From Balneolaceae bacterium (GTDB lineage Bacteria; Bacteroidota; Rhodothermia; Balneolales; Balneolaceae), in contig SLGA01000202.1 of the NCBI GenBank assembly GCA_007123985.1, positions 1 through 9,460 of the forward strand: 9,460 bases of DNA. The letters are read 5' to 3'. How positions within the stretch are numbered: the stretch's first letter is position 1; each line of letters opens with the position of its first letter. The position numbers and the translations under genes were made by a program. Below, piece after piece: positions 5,942 to 9,460 of the stretch. The notes beneath the pieces were generated by a model. That model was not told the origin of the DNA. It saw only the letters and a list, made by a program, of their open reading frames with translations, and did not search any database.

Positions 5942-8440
5942 ATGACCGATTGGATTAATATTCCACTGCCATTTGAAGACCCAGTGCTCATTTTTGCGCT
6001 GGTTATGCTGATTATTTTACTGGCACCGATGGTTTTCAAGAAAATGAAAATTCCCGGTCTTGTAGGGCTGATACTTGCGGGAACAGTTGTGGGTCCGGGT
6101 CTTTTAGGTCTGATTGAGAGAGATTTTACTATCGAACTACTTGGAACAGTGGGCCTTTTATACCTGATGTTCATGGCCGGCCTCTCGATCGATCTGAACC
6201 GATTTGAAAAACTACGCGGCAAGAGCATCGGTTTTGGTACACTCTCATTTGTCATACCTCAAATGGCTGCAGTGTACGTAGGTACGCAAATGCTTGGGTA
6301 TTCAATGTCAACATCTCTGCTTCTTGGCTCAATTGTTGGTTCGCATACACTTCTTGCGTATCCAATTGTGGAGAGGTTGGGTATCACCAAAAATACCGGT
6401 GTTACCATGTCGATGGGTGGCACGCTGGTAACCGATACCCTTTCGCTGGGTGTACTTGCTGTAGTAGCCGGCTCTATTGGGGACGATCTGGGCACCGGCT
6501 ATTGGGTAGGGTTTGGTACATCGGTGGTGATATTTGTTGCGGCTGCACTGATTATTTTACCCCGCCTTGGACGCTGGTTCTTCAGAAATATTCAGTATGA
6601 GAACAATATTGATTTTGTTTTTATGGTGGCAGTTCTCTTCACTACAGCATTTTTCGCCGAGCTTGCAGGCTTGGCTCCTATTATCGGAGCTTTTATGGCC
6701 GGTTTACTGCTAAACAGGCTTGTACCTGCAACCGGTACTCTTATGAGCAGAATTCAGTTTGTAGGTAATGCATTGTTTATTCCATTTTTCTTGATATCGG
6801 TTGGTATGCTGGTTGATGTAAGGGTTTTGGGCAGCCTCGATGTTTGGGTAAAAGCCATAACCTTCAGCGGCCTTGTATTCTTTGGTAAGGGGCTTGCGGC
6901 ACTTGCGGTAAAATATCTGTTCAAGTTTTCCAAAGAAGAAGGATTTGTTATTTATGGTTTAACCACACCACAATCAGCTGCAACTCTTGCGGTTACTTTG
7001 GTTGGTTTTGAACTTGGCTTTTTTGATACAACTGCTGTTAATGCAGTAGTTATTATGATTCTGATAACCTGCCTGATAGGACCCTGGCTTGTTGAAAAGT
7101 ATGGCCGTGCAGTTGCTGTTCAGGAAGAAGAGAAGCCTTATGAATCGTCGGACGCACCGCAGAGAATTCTGGTGCCACTTGCAAATCCCGAAACTTCGGA
7201 CGCATTGATGGACATTGCGTTCATGGTAAGAGATGCAAAATTCGACCAGGCTATCAACCCGCTTACAGTTGCCCGCGATGGAGCGGATGTGGAAGCTCAA
7301 GTTGCACGCGGAGAGAAGATGCTAAGCCATGCAGTAATTCATGCAGCCGCGGCAGAAGTTCCTGTAAACCCTGTTACACGTGTAGATTTTAACATTGCAA
7401 AAGGTATTGCACGAGCTGTTAATGAGATGAGAATTACAAATATCATTATAGGCTGGAACGGACAAACCTCAACCAAAAGGGCTGTATTCGGGAGTATACT
7501 TGATCAGCTTTTGGATGAGGTTGATGAAATGGTGATGGTATCGAAAATTGAAAAACCGGTTAACACTTTTAGTCGAATTTTAGTAGCAATCCCGCCGTTT
7601 GCGGCACTTGAAAATGGATTTAATTCCAGCATGAGATCTATCAAACTTATGGCAGAACAGATAGGTGGTGATCTTGAAATTGTGGCAACAGACGATCGGG
7701 AGTCGTTTGTGAAGAAAAGAGTTAAGAACATAAAGCCGGATATTGATTTTACCTGCAGTAATATTAATCAATGGGCTGACCTGGTGAAATGGCTGGAAAA
7801 TAATCGTACTGAAAACGACCTCTTCATTCTTGTAAGCGCGCGTGAGGGCTCTCTTTCTTGGCGCCCGGGGTTGGATCGGCTTCCGAGAGTTGTTTCTCAA
7901 AAATTCCCGGAACTGAGTTTTATTACCGTCTATCCATCAGAGGCTGAAATAGCAGGTATCCAGCAGCCTATTGGCTATAAAGGTCTTGAGATGATAAAAT
8001 CTGAACGGGTATCTCTTGGACTAAAGCAAAATCCAATTGATAAAATGCTGGAGCATATTATTAAAGAGGAGAAAGCATTTGAAAATATTGATCTTGAACG
8101 AATCACAAGACGATTACTTGAAAATTCGGCTGATTATACCCCAGAGGTAATGCCGGGAGTGATGCTGTTTGAGGCTCATACTTCGAAAGTGAAAGAGCAG
8201 ATGTTATTTGTGGGAGTGAGTAAGGAAGAATTGAATGTACAACATTCTGCCAATCCCGTTCACATTATCCTGGTATTGCTGAGTCCAAAATTCGTAAAGG
8301 TAGATGATCATCTGAAAGCACTCAATGCTACTGTAAAATTGATCAGGCCGGGTAAAGATATTGAGAACCTTAAAAATGCAAAAACTCAGCAGGAAGTGGT
8401 AAAACTTCTTGTTTCAAAGAAGCCTTCAACGGTTAACTGA
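5942..8440 (+). CDS. CPA2 cation/proton antiporter with USP and EIIA-like domains
   Basis: This 832-residue inner-membrane protein exchanges Na+ or K+ for H+ and carries a large cytoplasmic regulatory tail. Residues 1-385 are the membrane exchanger domain with about 12 helices. KIPGLVGLILAGTVVGPGLLG (36-56) is the typical CPA2 start, and the helix-5 ion-binding site reads VTDTLSL with T164-D165. Residues 405-537 form a universal-stress-protein domain with an intact ATP-binding pattern G504-x2-G507-x9-G517-S518. Residues 543-668 are a second, degenerate USP-like domain lacking that pattern. Residues about 698-825 resemble the PTS EIIA type 2 (fructose/mannitol) domain, but E744 (LFEAHT) stands where the phosphorylated His would align. 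The ATG at 5942 is the first start and leads straight into the first helix. The gene stands alone. Whether Na+ or K+ is carried cannot be read; a single Asp in the site may point to electroneutral exchange, which is inference. Confidence 0.92.
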   Translation: MTDWINIPLPFEDPVLIFALVMLIILLAPMVFKKMKIPGLVGLILAGTVVGPGLLGLIERDFTIELLGTVGLLYLMFMAGLSIDLNRFEKLRGKSIGFGTLSFVIPQMAAVYVGTQMLGYSMSTSLLLGSIVGSHTLLAYPIVERLGITKNTGVTMSMGGTLVTDTLSLGVLAVVAGSIGDDLGTGYWVGFGTSVVIFVAAALIILPRLGRWFFRNIQYENNIDFVFMVAVLFTTAFFAELAGLAPIIGAFMAGLLLNRLVPATGTLMSRIQFVGNALFIPFFLISVGMLVDVRVLGSLDVWVKAITFSGLVFFGKGLAALAVKYLFKFSKEEGFVIYGLTTPQSAATLAVTLVGFELGFFDTTAVNAVVIMILITCLIGPWLVEKYGRAVAVQEEEKPYESSDAPQRILVPLANPETSDALMDIAFMVRDAKFDQAINPLTVARDGADVEAQVARGEKMLSHAVIHAAAAEVPVNPVTRVDFNIAKGIARAVNEMRITNIIIGWNGQTSTKRAVFGSILDQLLDEVDEMVMVSKIEKPVNTFSRILVAIPPFAALENGFNSSMRSIKLMAEQIGGDLEIVATDDRESFVKKRVKNIKPDIDFTCSNINQWADLVKWLENNRTENDLFILVSAREGSLSWRPGLDRLPRVVSQKFPELSFITVYPSEAEIAGIQQPIGYKGLEMIKSERVSLGLKQNPIDKMLEHIIKEEKAFENIDLERITRRLLENSADYTPEVMPGVMLFEAHTSKVKEQMLFVGVSKEELNVQHSANPVHIILVLLSPKFVKVDDHLKALNATVKLIRPGKDIENLKNAKTQQEVVKLLVSKKPSTVN

Positions 8441-8468
8441 TTAGCCAATTGGTAGTTGAAAATTTAGC

Positions 8469-8485
8469 TATAATATGCTAATATG
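8469..8485 (+). promoter_or_regulatory. Promoter -10 box with overlapping repeats, probable toxin-antitoxin operator
   Basis: TATAAT (8469-8474) is a perfect -10 hexamer 16 nt before the antitoxin ATG, so the mRNA would have a very short leader. Two direct copies of TAATATG (8471-8477 and 8479-8485) overlap and follow it with an 8-bp period. TAGC (8465-8468) and GCTA (8477-8480) form an inverted pair around the box. Ribbon-helix-helix antitoxins commonly bind such short repeats over their own promoter, so autoregulation is likely. No good -35 is visible. The perfect palindrome CCAATTGG (8445-8452) lies just upstream and may be part of the site. Confidence 0.45.
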
Positions 8486-8490
8486 TTTTT

Positions 8491-8751
8491 ATGCGTACTA
8501 CAATTGATCTGCCGGACAAACTTATGAAAGAAGCCAAAAAAAAAGCTATTGAAGAGGGTATTACCCTTAAAGAGCTGTTTACACGCACTCTTGAAAAAGA
8601 GCTCTCAGGGAGTGCAACCGGGCAAAAAGCTCCATGGAAAAAGCTGCACGGCAAAGGTTCAGCAGAAGCTCTACTGCCAGATGATTCCGGTTTTGAAGGG
8701 TATTCTGGTCCCGATTGGAATCACGCCATGCAGGTTAATGATCCCTCCTAA
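8491..8751 (+). CDS. vapB: VapB-type ribbon-helix-helix antitoxin
   Basis: This 86-residue protein is the likely antitoxin of the PIN toxin encoded 2 nt downstream. Residues 1-38 (MRTTIDLPDKLMKEAKKKA and onward) match the ribbon-helix-helix DNA-binding fold: a short beta strand, then two helices with the turn EEGITLKELF. Residues 40-86 form a polar tail rich in Gly, Pro and Trp (W49, W76), ending GPDWNHAM. This is probably the disordered part that wraps around the toxin and blocks its active site. The ATG at 8491 follows a -10 box at close range, with overlapping repeats that could be its own operator. No Shine-Dalgarno sequence is present. The pairing, gene order and spacing are standard for VapBC. 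The tail is not one I can match to a named subfamily. Confidence 0.85.
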   Translation: MRTTIDLPDKLMKEAKKKAIEEGITLKELFTRTLEKELSGSATGQKAPWKKLHGKGSAEALLPDDSGFEGYSGPDWNHAMQVNDPS

Positions 8752-8753
8752 TA

Positions 8754-9152
8754 ATGGTTCTTCTGGATACTCACATCTGGCTCTGGTGGTTATTGGGCGA
8801 TGGAAATCTGACCCCTACTGAACGAGATGCTTTAGACAGGCTTGCCTCGAGGCAAGAACTTGTAATATCGTGGGTTACAGTTTGGGAGACAGAAATGCTG
8901 GAGAGAAAGGGAAGAGTGAGTCTCCTGCCGGATTTTAAATCATGGATTGAAGAAGCTACAGTACCGGAAATTGTTACAGTTTTACCAGCCGACATTGCCG
9001 TAGTGCTCGCACAGCGAAAATTGCCGGTGGAGTTTCATGGTGATCCCGCCGACCGGCTCATTGCAGCTACCGCAGTGCTTTCTAAATATCCACTTGCCAC
9101 GTATGATCGGAAAATTTTACAATCGGGTGTTTGTGAAATCTGGAGTATGTAG
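8754..9152 (+). CDS. vapC: VapC-type PIN-domain toxin (ribonuclease)
   Basis: This 132-residue PIN-domain protein is predicted to be a Mg2+-dependent endoribonuclease that inhibits translation when free of its antitoxin. The acidic active-site residues are all visible: D5 in LLDTHIWLWW, E45 in VWETEML, D97 and D100 in HGDPADRLIAATA, and D118 in ATYDRKI. The length and the DTHIWLWW / DPADRLIAATA pattern match the VapC subgroup common in proteobacterial and Bacteroidota chromosomes. The ATG at 8754 lies 2 nt after the antitoxin stop, and no ribosome-binding site precedes it, so translation is probably coupled to the antitoxin. The stop is 2 nt from the convergent stop of hisS. Nothing suggests inactivation. 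The RNA target is unknown; tRNAs, including initiator tRNA, or rRNA are known targets of other VapC proteins. Confidence 0.9.
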   Translation: MVLLDTHIWLWWLLGDGNLTPTERDALDRLASRQELVISWVTVWETEMLERKGRVSLLPDFKSWIEEATVPEIVTVLPADIAVVLAQRKLPVEFHGDPADRLIAATAVLSKYPLATYDRKILQSGVCEIWSM

Positions 9153-9154
9153 GA

Positions 9155-9460
9155 TTAATCAGCCAGCTTGTCAAGAATTTCTTCAAATGTAAGTGAACTC
9201 TCTTCACTCTCTTTCATATTTCGAAGGGTAAACCTGTTTTCATTCAGTTCATTTTCCCCTACAATTATGGCAAAATGCGCTTTCTCTCGGTTGGCGTCTT
9301 TCATTTGAGCTTTCATAGAACGCCCCATGTAATCCATTGTAGCTGATAAGCTTTTTTCGCGCAATTTTGGTAGTTGTGAAAGCCCCCATTTTCGTGCTGA
9401 ATCACCAAGTGTTACAATGTAAACATCAACCTTCTTTTGATCACCGAGCTCAATTTTAAG
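9155..9460 (-). CDS. hisS: Histidyl-tRNA synthetase, C-terminal anticodon-binding domain, cut by window edge
   Basis: The last 101 codons of a leftward gene are visible, and the frame is open to the right edge at 9460. The protein segment reads VDVYIVTLGDSARKWGLSQL, then LPKLREKSLSATMDYMGRSMKAQMKDA in two overlapping pieces, then HFAIIVGENELNENRFTLRNM, and ends FEEILDKLAD. This is the class IIa HGTP anticodon-binding domain of histidyl-tRNA synthetase: a leading VYIVTLG strand, the RSMKAQMKDAN helix, and the IIVGENEL loop before the last strand. The enzyme charges tRNA-His in the cytoplasm. The class II catalytic core lies outside the window. ProRS, ThrRS and GlyRS share the fold, but the GRSMKAQMKDAN and GENEL patterns fit HisRS best. 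Its stop is 2 nt from the vapC stop, with no terminator visible between them. Confidence 0.88.
   Translation of the reverse strand, partial: LKIELGDQKKVDVYIVTLGDSARKWGLSQLPKLREKSLSATMDYMGRSMKAQMKDANREKAHFAIIVGENELNENRFTLRNMKESEESSLTFEEILDKLAD

Noticed and set aside
8445..8452. CCAATTGG palindrome after the antiporter gene as a terminator
   Set aside because: A perfect 8-bp palindrome leaves no loop for an RNA hairpin and no T-run follows; it is at most a protein-binding site.

Overview
The window looks like a chromosomal, mostly housekeeping segment of a Gram-negative bacterium. It has moderate GC content, signal-peptide and lipoprotein genes, and no convincing Shine-Dalgarno sequence in front of any gene whose start is visible. 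Together with the style of the proteins (M28 peptidase, LysA with an ELGRS motif, a CPA2 antiporter carrying USP and EIIA-like domains) this suggests the Bacteroidota / Rhodothermota / Balneolota group. That placement is inference; no rRNA or other marker is present.

Layout. (1) Positions 1-170, minus strand: the N-terminal 56 codons of a DEAD-box RNA helicase that runs off the left edge. An intrinsic-terminator-like hairpin lies only about 17 nt before its start codon. (2) Positions 430-4504, minus strand: a probable three-gene operon, transcribed as Nramp-like transporter, then secreted M28 zinc aminopeptidase, then diaminopimelate decarboxylase (lysA), with gaps of 23 and 50 nt. (3) Positions 4505-4682: a divergent promoter region. 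(4) Positions 4683-5726, plus strand: a lipoprotein trypsin-like serine protease. (5) Positions 5942-8440, plus strand: an 832-residue cation/proton antiporter (CPA2) fused to two universal-stress-protein-like domains and a PTS EIIA-like domain. (6) Positions 8491-9152, plus strand: a VapBC-type toxin-antitoxin pair with its own promoter/operator. (7) Positions 9155-9460, minus strand: the C-terminal 101 codons of histidyl-tRNA synthetase, convergent with the toxin gene and only 2 nt away.

How the genes may work together. The minus-strand operon combines metal or ion uptake, a periplasmic metallopeptidase and the last step of lysine synthesis. A link through metal supply and peptide or amino-acid supply is possible but unproven. 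The antiporter and the surface protease suggest ion and envelope homeostasis. The VapBC module sits tightly between the antiporter and hisS and is the only accessory-type element.

I found no CRISPR array, insertion sequence, prophage, tRNA or rRNA gene, and no clearly new multi-gene system. The best second-look items are the loss of canonical metal-binding residues in the Nramp-like protein, the antiporter whose EIIA-like domain has Glu where the phosphorylated His normally lies, and the attenuator-like layout before the helicase.
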